Shown here: positions 1 through 11,344 of the stretch, piece after piece | Layout of the letters: each line of letters starts with the position of its first letter | How positions within the stretch are numbered: the stretch's first letter is position 1 | Assembly (NCBI GenBank): GCA_021521415.1 | Contig: JAIQDT010000190.1 | Coordinates: forward strand, 1,116,001 to 1,180,000 | DNA: 64,000 bases | Direction of reading: 5' to 3' | Source of the DNA: Bidens hawaiensis | Lineage: Eukaryota; Streptophyta; Magnoliopsida; Asterales; Asteraceae | The notes under the pieces: model-generated | What the model was told of the DNA's origin: nothing | The model's input: only the letters and a program-made list of their open reading frames with translations | The model's database searches: none | Program-made: the position numbers and the translations under genes

Positions 1-1975
1 CACCTCGATTGATGTTCATCAATTATCATCATATACTAGTAAGGTATAAGGTCATACCCAATTCCCAAGAACTAATACTTTTAAGATTGATAACCCACAA
101 AAATAATTTAGTAATGTGTTTAAATACAATTGAACCTCTGAAACAAGTGTACTTTATTTCCAGTTAAGCCACACATGTTCACACCCCCCATAATATAATA
201 TCTCTCCTCTCGATTTAATATCTGGACCTACAAAAATGTGCTAGTATCTCTCTGCCCTCTATATCGAGTATGAACACAACGTTATAAGCTTGCGAGCCGG
301 TCATATCTCCACCCATTACCCACCGGCTGCGTAAAGAATATGACCAATGGTTTTGTTGTGGCTTAGGTTTAGGTATGGAGTGAGATTTATTTAGTGACTT
401 GTGGTGGATGAAACCCAATTTATTCAAACAACTAAACAAATAAACAAATTCACTGACTTTTATTTACAACCAATACTAACTCAAACATTGACTCTTTTTG
501 AGTTTTTCTTTGATTTTTCACTTTTTTTTGTTTAACAAATTTACTTGATAACATAAATTCAGATAACTAACTTAAGACATACGTTCATTGTGCACTATGC
601 TTAACAAACAACTTCTATACAACTCGTAACATATAGGGTTTTCATCCATCGGGTTAAAACAAAAGGCCAATGCTAACACGACTTCTAATGTGGGTTTATC
701 AAATGAAAAGGAAAGGAACAAACTTGGCTCCTAGGGGATAATGTAGGGTAGGGAGCATTATTAATGCAAAGGCCAATATATGTTGGTTTCTAAAGTCATA
801 TTTCTCCATACAGGTGGTGGTATTAAGATCTCGACATACATATGAAAAACAGGTTCTAAAATATCATGAACATACTGGTTACACTCTTTATGGCACTCAT
901 ATGACATGTGTATATATCTATATATTACATGTGTAATATATATAAAGCAAATCTCACACACGCACGGGAGGAAATAGTTTGTCGATACGAAACATGTGTA
1001 CCCGCCCCCATGACTCGTTATCCCATCTTAGAGATCCATTTTAATTTCCCTTTTCGAAAAAAATTTGATAGGAAGACTTTCGAGATCCTTAAAAACTGAT
1101 CATAACCAAAGACCTCTACATGGCATTAATAATAGTAATTAAAATTTACAATTTCGCCTTTTACGCACAATCAAGGTAGTCTAAGGCAAAATTTTCAGTT
1201 TTTCACCCATCCCCACACTTGAGGTTAACATTGTCCTTAGTGTATAATGATACAACTTTTAAAAGAACATTACTAAGAACGGGGTTAAAACTTCCTGATT
1301 ATAAATTTGAACACCGGCCTAATGTGATGGTCATATTAATTTTTACAATTACACTTTTAACAAGAAAACTTGCAAAAGAAAGAAAATTATGAAATCGAAA
1401 TCACATTATATAGGTAATCCGTGTGCACTCATGCTGGCCTAGACAAACTGTCTCCTCAACTTACTCAACAAAATCTGCAATCTCCCAAAAGTCTAGAAGC
1501 ACGCTTCTCACAACTATTAGAATGGGTCTTTTAAACCGTTTGCAAAAATGTTAATAAATTTTTACCCAGCCAATTCACCCCATACATTTCATAATTAAAT
1601 TTGAACGAGTAAAATTGTTAAAAGACGTAACTCACTTTCGTAGGAATCATGATTGCATTTAGCGTATGTAGCTAGCCTTTAAACCCCAGTAGCCCGGGTG
1701 GATGCGTGTGGTCTCGTGAGGGTTTATAGGGAACTACACCCACAAATTTTGAATACAACAATAATATACAAATAAGCAACAACAATTTTTGCACATTTGC
1801 TATATGTTAATTTGTTTATTTGAAAGTATTCGGAGAGGTCCATCATATTAACATTAATAGTATGATCATACGATCGCCGTAGTAGCCAAAGCCCACTTCG
1901 CAAGGCGATGGTTTTACCGACACTCATTAATTTTTCATTAGCTTGATTGTATATCTCATAAGGACAGTTTTTGCT
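1..1975 (-). repeat. Athila-type retrotransposon 3' noncoding region (left copy)
   Basis: The reverse complement of this stretch follows, block by block, the plus-strand sequence at 58440-60450, which lies between the post-pol ORF and the 3' LTR of the right-hand Athila element. Shared landmarks include CTATAAACCCTCACGAGA (near 1715 and 58578), a CTCAAGTGTGGGGATG tract, and a segment around 150-330 matching 60090-60240. The window begins about 60-100 bp before the point where the 3' LTR should start, so the LTR lies outside. No coding region is credible here. The alignment was done by eye. Confidence 0.75.
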
Positions 1976-2256
1976 CTTTTTATATTATATTATATTTATT
2001 TGACTAGTGTTTTACTCACTCAACCTTGTGTTGACAAATCTATTTTTATTTTTTACGCATATGCAGATTATCATTTGAATTTTTTGCAAAATTGTTGAAG
2101 AACTTAGAGATATTTATGTTAGAAGAAATAAATCAAGACTTATTTTAATTTTTAAACTTTAATTATATTGCTGCTTTTATCTCCAGATTATGTACTTGTT
2201 TATATGAAATATTTTAATATTTAATTGAAATTAATAGATATTGTCATTTTTAAATA

Positions 2257-2720
2257 TTGCATGATAATACTTTGAAAGCTGTGAACAATCAGTTCGTGCC
2301 CCGACATTTCCGTCTTAGGTTGCTGTGTGACACACAGGCACCGCTGACACAGCCACTAACATTGGAGTATGATTTTCTGAAGCAGTTGGCGATGTGGGAG
2401 GAAACTCTTGGGTATTTCGTGCTTTATTTGATCATTTGCATGTACCGTTACCCGAGTCTTTGAGGCCTCGTACTTAGGTGGGTGGAGCAGGTGGTGTTGG
2501 TGGTGATCCACATGAGGAAGGAGGTTTAGGTGCCGTTGTGGCCAGTGCGTATGAGTAGTTGGTGACCGATGATGCAGCAGCAACAACTAACCGTTTTGAA
2601 TTTACTTTTCATTTTTTCTCTTATTTTTGTTTTAGTATCATGATGGAATGTATATAAATAATATAATTCAAGGGAAAATGTATAGGGTGAATCGCATATT
2701 TTACCCGGCGAAAATAAATC
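2257..2720 (+). pseudogene. Fragment of Athila post-pol ORF (C-terminal end plus 3' flank)
   Basis: Read on plus, this piece encodes a degenerate version of the C-terminal end of the ORF at 57017-58389. Both share a run resembling LTLxYxFxxQLAM followed by EE, a short loop, and then a MP/LP-E-S/C-L-R-P pattern; both then become glycine-rich and run into a T-rich 3' flank. The copy here is frameshifted and cut at both ends. It points the opposite way to its neighbours (1-1975 and 4405-7285 are on minus), so it is either a third, separately inserted fragment or the product of a local inversion with duplication. No function is expected. Confidence 0.65.
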
Positions 2721-3239
2721 ACGCTCTTCGGGAAGTACCAACGAACGACCTTAATTAAGAGAGATAGCGGAAATACTATGGATTAATGAAATGATTATTT
2801 AAATTAATAGAAATTTGAGATTGATCGGGTATTTGTGAAATAATAGTTTATGTAAATTCTTTATTTATTTATAAAGGTTAGTGTAATAAAATAATAATAT
2901 ATAACTATTTATATAAAAATACACTTGTTTATAACATACTTGTACAAATAATATTTTAACATGTTACATATTAATATATGTTTTAATTATGTATTTTAAA
3001 TTAAAAACCCTATTATAATTCTTTTATTATTAAACCCTTCAACAATTTTCAATACTTATTATTTGCACACACACACATATATATATATATGGTTTTATCA
3101 AAGTTACGGAACAATGATGAACTAACAAGCGGTTATGATTAAATATTAGTATTTATATTATTTATAATGTATTTTCATGATTTAAAAGAATTAATATAAT
3201 ATAAAAAGGTATTTCGAAAAATAAAGTGATCAAAAACGG
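2721..3239. other. AT-rich intergenic DNA, no gene seen
   Basis: Very AT-rich sequence with a short CA then TA microsatellite at about 3066-3093. I recognise no coding region, RNA gene or element end. Confidence 0.6.
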
Positions 3240-3320
3240 CTGGGAAAGGCTCGAACCCACCCGCGCCCCTAGCCGACATGAGCCTGGAAAACACACACCC
3301 AACCAGCTGAGCTGGGGGTG
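3240..3320 (-). repeat. tRNA-like sequence (Pol III A and B box), possible SINE head
   Basis: On minus there is an A-box-like CAGCTCAGCTGG followed about 44 bases later by a B-box-like GGTTCGAGCC. This is the internal promoter layout of tRNA genes and tRNA-derived SINEs. The arms do not pair into a convincing cloverleaf and no CCA-stem partner is visible, so I do not call a tRNA gene. What follows on minus is AT-rich without a clear SINE tail. Confidence 0.4.
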
Positions 3321-4129
3321 TCAGTTGATAAAAACTTGAAACATATTTACTATAAACATAGAAATAAATACCCAAATCAAATTATGAACCCTAGAAATTC
3401 AATCGGCCAATCCATTAATCGTTTGGACGAGTAACCATTTGGTTAATATAAAGTGAATCAAGACGAACCAGAACCATATCATAATTACTTACAAAGATGA
3501 GGAATCGAAGGTTAATTGGAACGATAGCATACAACAAGAACTTGATGATGAATTGATATAAGCAGGTTACAATAATGAAATTGATTATAGGGGTTTAACT
3601 CGCGATGTGACAAGGAAGGGGCATGCAGGTTTAATTGAATTATAATCAATGCTAGTTGGTATAATACAATTAGGTCATAGATGGTTTGGTTGATATGTTA
3701 ATTCGTATCAAATTGATCATGTTTTCCTAATTAACTATGCCGGTAGAGTCGAATGGGAAAGGTGAATGATTTGGTATAACCAATTCCATGTTTACAACGA
3801 AGATTAAGGCACAGGTTAACCAATGGGTCATGGGTTTACGGGTTGGATCATGGTTACGGGTTTGGGTTAATGGGTTTGATATAATATTTGGCAGATTTGC
3901 ACTTTAGTTCTTGGACTATAGGTATGTGAACATATAGAGTTAAAACTTAAGGTTAGGGTTAAAAATGCATATATTTCAAAGCTGTTATTGAATATTATTT
4001 AAATATAGTAAACAATAATAATAAAATAATAATAACTCGATAAATGCGATGTTTTATTTATAAAATTACCCGAACATAGAAAAGGGTGAGGTAACGGATA
4101 CAAAATGATAAATGAAAAATCCAAATTGT
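3321..4129 (-). repeat. Possible chromovirus-like 3' LTR or 3' region
   Basis: Directly after the chromovirus-like pol end, the minus strand reads TGTAACAATTTGG, similar to the TGTAACATCCCG start of the putative LTR at 7712. A little further on both contain a TTCGG-TAAT block leading to CGAGTTATTAT. Later there are repeated 'aaccc' and 'gggtt' runs in both. No clean 3' end was found, so the extent is a guess. Confidence 0.35.
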
Positions 4130-4404
4130 TACAATATCCCGTACTTTTGGGAATTTCTTCCCGGAATTGGATAATTAGCGGTAACAAAGCGAAAAGGGTA
4201 CTTTAGTTTCATATGGTCTTCACACTCCCAAATAAACTCTATGCCTTGTTTAGATTTTCAACGGACCTTAACCAATTGTATATGGCTTCGTTTGGTTACT
4301 TTGTCCTTGTGGTCCATGATTTCAACGTTTTTTTCAACATAATGCATAGTATCATCTATACGAACTTCATCGAGAGGTATATGGAGATTACCCTCAACAT
4401 GAGA
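4130..4404 (-). pseudogene. C-terminal pol fragment of a chromovirus-type gypsy element
   Basis: On minus, the frame entering from the Athila integrase changes character after the residues HDAKK. It then reads a run with the pattern HIPLDEVRIDDTMHYVE, an EIMD motif, and IQLVKVRWKSKQG, ending near a GREEIPKS-like stretch. This layout is typical of the C-terminal end of Tekay/Del-type chromoviral polyproteins, where a chromodomain-like VKVRW segment closes the ORF just before the 3' LTR. One frameshift separates the VKVRW part from the FREEIP part. The piece is therefore from a different gypsy lineage from the Athila pol fused to it. Family assignment is from memory of such proteins. Confidence 0.6.
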
Positions 4405-5252
4405 TTTCTTGGCGTCATGAACCCTCTTCATCTTATTCTTATAAGAAGATGCACACTCATGGGCTTCGTCCCTCAATTATTCTAGCTCGTACATATTCAA
4501 ATTTCCTTTCTTACTTGCACACTCATAATCTAGATTAATATTCTAACGGCCCATAATGCGCAAAGGGCAAGTTCAACAGGTAAATGTCCCATAAACCAAA
4601 TGATAAGTGGTGGTTCCAATAGGTATTCTAAAAGTCGTACGGTAAGCTCATAATGCATCGTTTAATTTTTTTGAACAATATTTGCGACCGGGTCTTACCG
4701 TATTTTTAAAAATCTATTTGATTTGCCTATTGGAAACCTCCACTTTGCCACTTGTTTGAGGATGATATGGAGTGGCAATGCGGTGGTGCACACCATACCG
4801 TTTAAGCAATTTGCTTAAGTTCAAAATTTAAAATGTGAACCCCCATCGCTACTTATAATGCGGGAAACACCGAAACTTGAAAATATGGTTGATTGGATAA
4901 ATTTGCAAACAATAGTATGGTCGTTTTTCTTGGTGGCGATTGCTTCTACCCATTTAAGAACATAATCAAGCGCCACCAAGATATATAAATTCCCAAAGGA
5001 ATTTGGGAACGGACCCATGTAATTGATCCCCTAAACATCAAAGGTGTTGAAAATCAGGATTGGCTGCATGGACATCTCATCCCTCTATTAAATACCACCC
5101 ATTTGTTAACATCTAATGCAATTTTTCACAAACTCAATTGCATCTTTAAAGAGAGAGGGCCAATAAAACATGCAAGCTAGTACTCGATGCCCTGTCATTT
5201 GCCCACTAAAATTTCCTCCACTGCTGATGAATGGGCGTGGTACAACACACTT
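4405..5252 (-). pseudogene. Athila-type integrase (left copy, broken)
   Basis: Minus-strand remnants of a gypsy integrase. The readable core has [27 protein letters not shown] and a later ISSDGGSHF; these hold the first and second acidic residues of the DDE triad in Athila integrases. Downstream are fragments of the region with the [16 protein letters not shown] pattern and RDEAHECASSYKNKM, ending where chromovirus sequence begins. The zinc-binding head is only partly readable around 5030-5250. Integrase would join cDNA to host DNA in the nucleus; this copy has several frameshifts and stops and cannot make a full enzyme. Compared with the right copy it keeps the SDGG motif that the right copy has lost. 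Confidence 0.8.
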
Positions 5253-5934
5253 TTAACTTCCCCCTCCGGTACGTATGCACCTTCTCATCACTTGATTTGC
5301 ACCCACCTTAAACAAGTTCGGGTCTTCCCATACATAATGGTTTGCCTTTGATAAGAATTGTTGCTTCTTCTTCTTTGGCAAAAATTTGGGAATTGTATAT
5401 GCAACAAGAAAATTAATAACGTTAGCATACCAAGGTAAAGTAGAAAAGGAAAACAGTTGCTCGTCTAAAAATGACTCATTTATGGCCCTAACATATTCCT
5501 CATGTTCATGCCCAAGAAATCTGGATAAGTGGTCCGCAACATCATTCTCAATCCCCTTCTTGTCACTGAACTCTAAATCGAACTCTTGGAGCAGCAAAAT
5601 CCATCTCATCAAGTGCGTCTTTGCATCCTTCTTCTCCATTAATTATTTTACTACGCTATGATTTAAAAACACAACAACTTTGCTTCTCCAAATATAAGAT
5701 CGAAATGTATCCAATGCCTATACTACCACAAGCAACTCCTTTTCCATTAATTTGAGCATCGGATAGGGTTTTTCTAGCGTAGTATATGGCAACGGGCTTC
5801 TTGTCCAATCGTTGGCTCAAAACAATCCCAACCGCATAGTCACTCGCGTCACACATAATTTCAAATGGAAGTGACCAACTGGGTGACATCCAGATCGGGG
5901 CTTCAACCAATTTTTTTAAACACGTTAAAAGCAT
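5253..5934 (-). pseudogene. Athila-type RNase H (left copy, broken)
   Basis: Minus strand. The first part reads PFEIMCDASDYAVGIVLSQ, followed by an ARKTLSDAQINGKG segment; the right copy has TTKEKELL here, so the catalytic glutamate region is damaged. The next frame (5253-5639) reads [19 protein letters not shown], then DLEFSDKKG and [10 protein letters not shown], which supplies the last aspartate, and the linker up to [12 protein letters not shown] and MRRCI, just before the integrase zinc finger. RNase H removes the RNA strand of the RNA/DNA hybrid during reverse transcription. It lies between RT and integrase as in all Ty3/gypsy pol genes. The frame breaks near 5640-5660 and elsewhere. 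Confidence 0.82.
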
Positions 5935-7285
5935 TTAAACAATCCTCATAAAAAATGGTGTATCTTTTAATAACAAATTAAACAACAGTTTATTAATGAC
6001 ACTAAAGATCTTTATAAATCGCTAGTAAAATGCGACATGTCCCAAAAATGACTAGATTCCCTTAATATTTGTAGTGGTGGTAGATTAAATATGACATTTA
6101 TCTTTTCCCTGTCAACCTCAACCCCCCTACTTGATATGACATGACCCAAAACTGTTCTCTCTTGAACCATAAAATGGCTCTTTTCCCAACTTAAGACCTA
6201 ATTCATTTCCACACATCTATTTAAAAATTTAGTTAATTCATTGAAACACAATTTAAAAGATGAGCCAATAATCGAAAATTCATCCATAAAAATTTCAAGT
6301 GAATCCCCGACCATATCTGAAAAGATACTTATCATACACCTTTAAAAGGTGGTCATGGCATAACACAAACCGAAAGGCATTCGCCTAAATGCGAGGGTGC
6401 CGTATGGACATGTGAAAGTGGTCTTACGTTGGTCATCGGGGTGAATAACAATATGATTATACCATGAATAACTATCTAAAATGCAATAAATTTATGACCT
6501 GATAGTTTTTCAATGATCTGATCAATGAAAGGTAGATGAAAATGGTCTTTGGAATTTGCAGCATCAACTTCCTATAGTCAACCCAAATTCGCAACCCTGT
6601 TACCGATCGGGTGGAAATTTCTTCACCAACTTCATTACGGGTTATCTGAATACCCACCTTCTTCAGAACTCTTTGTCTTGGACTCACCCAAGTACTATCC
6701 AAAATCGGGAAAATGATTCCCGTATCCAACCAGTTTATGGCCTTCTTCTTCACAACCTCCTGCATATTTGGATTCAAACGTCTTTGTTCATGATGTGCGG
6801 GTTTTACCTCGGGGTCCATGATGATCTTGTGCATGAAAATAGATGGACTGATTCCCCTCAAGTCAGCAATAGTCCACCCAATCGCCGCTTTATACTCTTT
6901 CAATACTTCAAGCAATGTTTTCTCTTGAGTTTCTTCTAACTTTGAGGCAATGATGGCCGATAATGTCTCCCATTTTCCCAAGAACACATATTTAAGGTAT
7001 TTTGGGAGAGCCTTCAAATCGACTACCGGTGGACTCTCAAGTGACGGTTTCAAATTGGAATCAACAGTGTCCGGTAGATTCTCCACATGTTGAGACCATG
7101 GTTGTTTTCCAATGCTTATAACATAAACTTCAACTGCTCTTTCTTCCTCTTGAAATTGTACATATGCTCCACTGTTATCCTGCAACAAATAACACACTTA
7201 TCTGTGGCATCTTTCTCATTTTCATGAGGATTCAACCCATCAATGATTTTAGCCATAAAGTATACATCACTCACTAGATGATTAG
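5935..7285 (-). pseudogene. Athila-type protease tail and reverse transcriptase (left copy, broken)
   Basis: Minus strand. The start (about 7285-6940) matches the linker between protease and RT of the right copy: EEERAVEVY, LPDTVDS, LESPPVVDLK, KYVFLG, IGWTIADLRGISPS. The RT then follows with LDTGIIFPILDSTWVSP and WVDYRK. After about 6480 the frame is lost, but a FI-DEFSII segment near 6280, equivalent to the FMDDFSI catalytic motif of the right copy, and HVISSRG can still be traced to 6060. No gag and no protease active site remain: homology to the right copy stops near 7285 and is replaced by a possible LTR. The product would have been the polymerase of an Athila element. Confidence 0.82.
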
Positions 7286-7309
7286 AATGTTTGAAAATAC
7301 ATTAAGTCT

Positions 7310-7712
7310 AAGTTTTTTATTCCCGATTCCATCCGGACCTCGTGACTTTAACGGTTTAGGGTGTTGGTTCGTCGTTTCGCGACTAGATCTAGCGTTTTAG
7401 GATCCATATAATATCATACTATCATTACCTCGGATTAATGTTCGATTTCTTCTTGTTATTTCGGCTAAAAAAAGAGAAAAGAGAGAGAGAGCTTAAGTGT
7501 ATGTTTTGGATGGTGTAAGGAATGAGTGGAAATAGATGGATTAATGGATATTTAAGGTTTATATATTATAGGTCATGGGCTTAAGCCCATGGTCATTCCC
7601 CTTTCCTTATTAACCCAAGTCCATTACCCATATTACTTAACCCAACACAAGCCCGACTCATAATAACTCGTATTTCATTTTATTAACCGAAACTAGAAAA
7701 CGGGATGTTACA
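7310..7712 (-). repeat. Putative gypsy LTR (starts TGTAACATCCCG)
   Basis: On minus the sequence begins TGTAACATCCCG, a common start of plant chromovirus LTRs. It holds a TATA-like ATAATATATAAACC about 150 bases in, then a CT-rich leader with a CTCTCTCTC tract, as expected for the promoter and start of R. The 3' end of the LTR and a primer-binding site are not clear, because Athila pol homology starts at 7285. The LTR is in the same orientation as the pol remnant and the chromovirus tail at 4130-4404. Confidence 0.5.
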
Positions 7713-8929
7713 TTTTAATCTTTGCAAATCATAAAAGATTAATATTTGGAAATTTACCAAGTGAGAGTCATAAATATGTTTATTATATATAAAGAAATAT
7801 ATGTTACTGTTTTCAATGAATTTAAACAAATCTTAAGAGATTCATAATAATATACTTACAATATTGATAGATATGTAGATTTTTTTACCATCATCCATGT
7901 TGTTTGAACTATGTGAGAGTGTTGTCTTTCATATTGGAGGAGTATCTTAATAAATGGCTTTTAGAAGCAAAAGTTGATTTCAAGAGTCTGAGTGTCAATC
8001 CAATTGACTTTATCTCAACATTATAGTGATTGTAGATGAGTAGCATTCATCTTGTTGGTGATGAATGTATTCACCAGAATTATTTGGATTAAGACTTGTG
8101 TTTAATGTATATACAAGTCAACGGTTAAGCCTTAGAGATCAAAGGCAAAAGAGTTATGTTTCTTAATGAATGATGAAGTTATGTATGTGCTACATACACT
8201 AACTTGTGAGACTGTCCAAAAGACTATCGTTTTGGGATTGTGAACAACTCTCATAACTTTGTCTAAGCTAAGGGGTGAGTGTTTCGAAGTGATATTGTAA
8301 TACTTTTATGGCTATGAAGAATGAGAATGATACATCTTATGTTCACATGCTAAAGTATTGTAGTCTAAAACATGCTAGTCTAGTATTTGTTAATTATGGT
8401 GCTTTGCGAAGACTAGTTAACATGAAACATTCAAAAGATACATAAAACATGAATGAATTTTTGTATATACAAACTTAAAGTGGGTTTTCATTCAATATAA
8501 GGAAATGCTATAACTTATGAGGATCTGAAGAAGATCTCAACTTTCTAGGTTTTTTTTAGAGGGTGATTTAGAATCCTTCTAAGTTGGTGACGGTTTTATA
8601 ACAAACTTATGACATGTTAAGCTTAAATTTTAGCAAGTGGTGGAAACTTACACTAAGGCAAGTGTTACTTTATTAGTAAGCATTGATGAACTCACTGATA
8701 CAAAGACATGGTCATGTTTCGATTATGAGTGTTAAGTTTTCTTCATAAGTAAAGTTAAACAAACTATATAAAAAACGCAAGAAATGTGATGGGGGCATAT
8801 AAGAAACTACTTACAAAAAGGTTGTAGTGCATAATGGAGATGTGCTTGCCTTAGTGCATAATGGAGATGTGTTGGCCTTAATGATATGTGTATCTTACAA
8901 ACACAAATAGTATAACTAGATTCGGGTAG
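7713..8929. other. AT-rich intergenic DNA, no gene recognised
   Basis: No credible coding region or element terminus found. The only structure I see is a 27-bp tandem duplication at 8825-8878 built on TAGTGCATAATGGAGATGTG. Confidence 0.5.
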
Positions 8930-9211
8930 CCACTAAGGTTATTAATTTTAAATAATATCATTATTCTTAAAACAAAAATCGGATATTAATTTTTAGTATA
9001 TCCCTATTTTATTTTATTTCCATATAAAGTATTTGGTGAGATTCATTTTCAATTTAATGAGATGTTATAACTCGTTTAAGGGCTATTCGGCAAGACCCAA
9101 ACCCATGAATGCAAGTCAAATGCATGAGAAACCTTCATTTATAAATAAAGCAATATAATTGCTTGAGAGAATGTAGGGAGCAACAGAGAGCTTTTAAAGG
9201 TTTCGTTTATG

Positions 9212-9213
<2 letters not shown>
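8930..9213 (-). repeat. Fragment of Helitron-like repeat
   Basis: Nearly the same sequence as parts of the units at 13046-14740: TTAATTTTTAGTATATC, the GAGATGTTATAAC block, GGGTCAAATGCATGAGAAA-type text and a GAGAGCTTTTAAAG end. It is a single partial unit that stops at the adjoining (AT)n tract. Confidence 0.55.

Positions 9214-9278
<65 letters not shown>
9214..9278. repeat. (AT)n microsatellite
   Basis: About 65 bases of uninterrupted AT dinucleotide repeat. It abuts the plastid-derived rbcL fragment directly on its left side. Confidence 0.95.
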
Positions 9279-9280
<2 letters not shown>

Positions 9281-9744
9281 ATTCTAATCCGTTGTTAAAG
9301 ATTATAAATTGACTTATTATACTTCGGAATATGAAACCAAGGTTACTCATATCTTGGCAGCATTTCGAGTAACTCCTCAACATGGAGTTCCGCCTGAAGA
9401 AGCAGGAGCCGAAGAATCTTCTACTAGTACATGGACAAATGTATGTACCGATGGACTAACGAGCCTTGATCATTGCAAAGGCGATGTTATCGCATCGAGC
9501 CTGTTTCTGGAGAAGAAAGTCAATTTATTGCTTATGTAGCTTACCCATTAGACCTTTTTGATGAACTTTCTGTTACTAACATCTTTACTTCCATTGTAGG
9601 TAATGTATTTGGGTTCAAAGCCATGTGTGCTCTACGTCTGGAAGATTTGCGAATCCCAACCACGTATGTTAAAACTTTCGACGGTCCGCCTCACGGTATC
9701 CAAGTTCAGAGATAAATTGAACAAGTACGGTCGTCCCTGTTGGG

Positions 9745-9745
<1 letters not shown>
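9279..9745 (+). pseudogene. rbcL: Plastid rbcL fragment inserted in the nucleus (NUPT)
   Basis: This is a piece of the plastid gene for the large subunit of Rubisco, covering roughly residues 15 to 165. Readable blocks are [72 protein letters not shown] and DKLNKYGRP. Compared with the normal gene, a few codons are lost after EEAGA, and one G is missing near 9485, which shifts the frame from the first to the second block. Several missense changes (for example PEYE to SEYE) also mark it as dead. The catalytic C-terminal barrel is absent. Both ends sit exactly against AT microsatellites. It is a nuclear copy of plastid DNA, not a plastid gene in place: the surroundings are nuclear repeats. Confidence 0.97.

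Positions 9746-9797
<52 letters not shown>
9746..9797. repeat. (AT)n-(AG)n microsatellite
   Basis: AT repeats followed by AG repeats, directly joined to the right end of the rbcL fragment. Confidence 0.95.
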
Positions 9798-9800
9798 TAT

Positions 9801-10160
9801 GATTAGGTTCATTTCAGAAGTGTTTTTAAGGAGGGAAGTGCGAGAAGTCTTTATAACTAATCATAATTTTTCTTTTAATGTTATCTTTAATTTATGTTAA
9901 AAGGTATAGTTGTAATACAAATTTGTAAAGATGGTAACTAGTAAATGTTGTAGGAGGTTGAGTGTGTCTAAGAAGTGTAAGAAGTAATTTGGTGCCTCAC
10001 ATATGCTGATCTGACGATGGATATGAAAAGTGTGTTTATTGTGCGGAGTGTTTTATTAGATCTAATGATGAAAACAAACTTCCTACACTTCTTAGGAAAA
10101 ATCTACTTCTTTATATATATATATATATATAGGGGATGAATCTTGTGAGAAGTGTGTGTG
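9801..10160. repeat. Degenerate relative of the 10181 MITE
   Basis: Starts with GGTTCATTTCAGAAGTG and GTGCGAGAAGT, which match the terminal repeat of the MITE at 10181-10562. A second terminal-like piece, GGGATGAATCTTGTGAGAAG, lies at 10132-10155 between two TA tracts and matches the right end of the copy at 51027-51411. The middle is not similar. Probably remains of one or two older copies. Confidence 0.45.
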
Positions 10161-10180
10161 TATATATATATATATATATA

Positions 10181-10562
10181 GGGGACGGATCATTTCAGAA
10201 GTTTTTTTACAGCGAGAAGTGTGAGAAGTGAATGTATAACTCCATTAATCCCTCATTTCACTCCTTTTTATATGATGTTACATACATATATGTTGGTTGG
10301 TTGTATTTATGTCTTAATTACACATTCAAACCTACCTACAAACATATAAATGTACCGAGCCGCATTCAAACCTATGTACCTACACACATACAAACATATA
10401 TACACATATACAAACATACGTACACATATACAAGCATACGTACCTACACACATACATACGCACCTACACATAAGAAATTGAGAGAAATTAGGGATTAATG
10501 AAGTTATACATTCACTTCTCGCACTTCTCGCTGTAAGAATACTTCTGAAATGAACCTAATCC
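10181..10562. mobile_element. MITE with ~72-bp terminal inverted repeats, in a (TA)n tract (copy 1)
   Basis: The left end (10181-10253) and the reverse complement of the right end (10490-10562) agree over about 72 bases, sharing CATTTCAGAAGT, ACAGCGAGAAGTG, GAGAAGTGAATGTATAAC and CATTAATCCCT with only a handful of differences. The interior includes an ACAT-type tandem stretch (about 10370-10465). TA repeats flank both sides. A second copy, in reverse orientation, is at 51027-51411. It has no coding capacity, so it depends on an unknown autonomous partner. Confidence 0.88.
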
Positions 10563-10679
10563 ATATATATATATATAAAACTACAAATTGATTTTTGCCT
10601 CAGATACATAATAAACGTTAAAATTTCACTTCTATGGACTACACGTATGGGTCATGTTATTCTACAAAAGGGAAAAAAT

Positions 10680-11250
10680 GAGAATGATTTGTAGCCACAC
10701 AAAAAAAAAACCCGTCAGCAAAATTAAAAAAATAAATAAATTATAACTCAAAATTTAATAAAAAAACAAAAAAAGTAAAAGCATAAAAATGTTTCCACCG
10801 TCTTTCTCGTTCTCATAAAAAAGAAAAATAAAACACAATGGTAAGTGAAAAAAGTCGTTGCGTCTTTTTGTTTATCATTGTCTTTTGTGTATATCTTCGT
10901 CATTGATTGTCTCTTTTTTCCTTGACATTGTGTCTTTTTTTCTTTATATTGTGTTATATTACTTAACGCCGTGCTATATTTTATTCGGAATTGTGTTATA
11001 TCTTGCAATCTATTGTGTCTTATTTAGCTATAATTGTATCTTTTGTTCATTTTCGTCATTGTGTATTTGATCTAGGCATTGTGTCATTTCTTCAAATTTT
11101 TTTGTACTTTTTTTTTTATTTTTTTTGAACGGTAATGATGGCGGAAACATTTTAGTTTTTTATTATTTTTTTATTTATATTGAGTTATGATTTTTTTTTT
11201 AATTTATTTTTAAGGGTTTTTGTGTGGTCACAAATTCTTCTCACACTTCT
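10680..11250. mobile_element. Inverted-repeat element with ~140-bp arms and a tandem-motif core
   Basis: The left arm (10680-10822) and the right arm (about 11108-11250) are inverted copies: GATTTGTAGCCACACAAA against TTTGTGTGGTCACAAATTC, ATAACTCAA against TTGAGTTAT, and TGTTTCCACCGTC against GATGGCGGAAACA. The core (about 10850-11090) is a loose tandem array of a TTGTGTCTTTT-type motif. A one-armed partial copy is at 30900-31180. It looks like a MITE or foldback element; I cannot name the superfamily. Confidence 0.7.
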
Positions 11251-11344
11251 TATTTTTGTCTCCGTTTGTTTTTTAACTTTACCCTACATGTGTTTGGGTA
11301 TATTTATGTACGCAAAATACATAGGGTTTGTTTATCATTTATAA

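Noticed and set aside
3240..3320. Functional tRNA gene
   Set aside because: A and B boxes are present but stems do not pair; likewise for 47881-47962.
9309..9715. Functional rbcL
   Set aside because: Frameshift, lost codons and absence of most of the gene show it is a nuclear plastid-DNA fragment.
10232..10498. Open frame with YTHTYA-like repeats
   Set aside because: It lies within MITE terminal repeats and an ACAT microsatellite.
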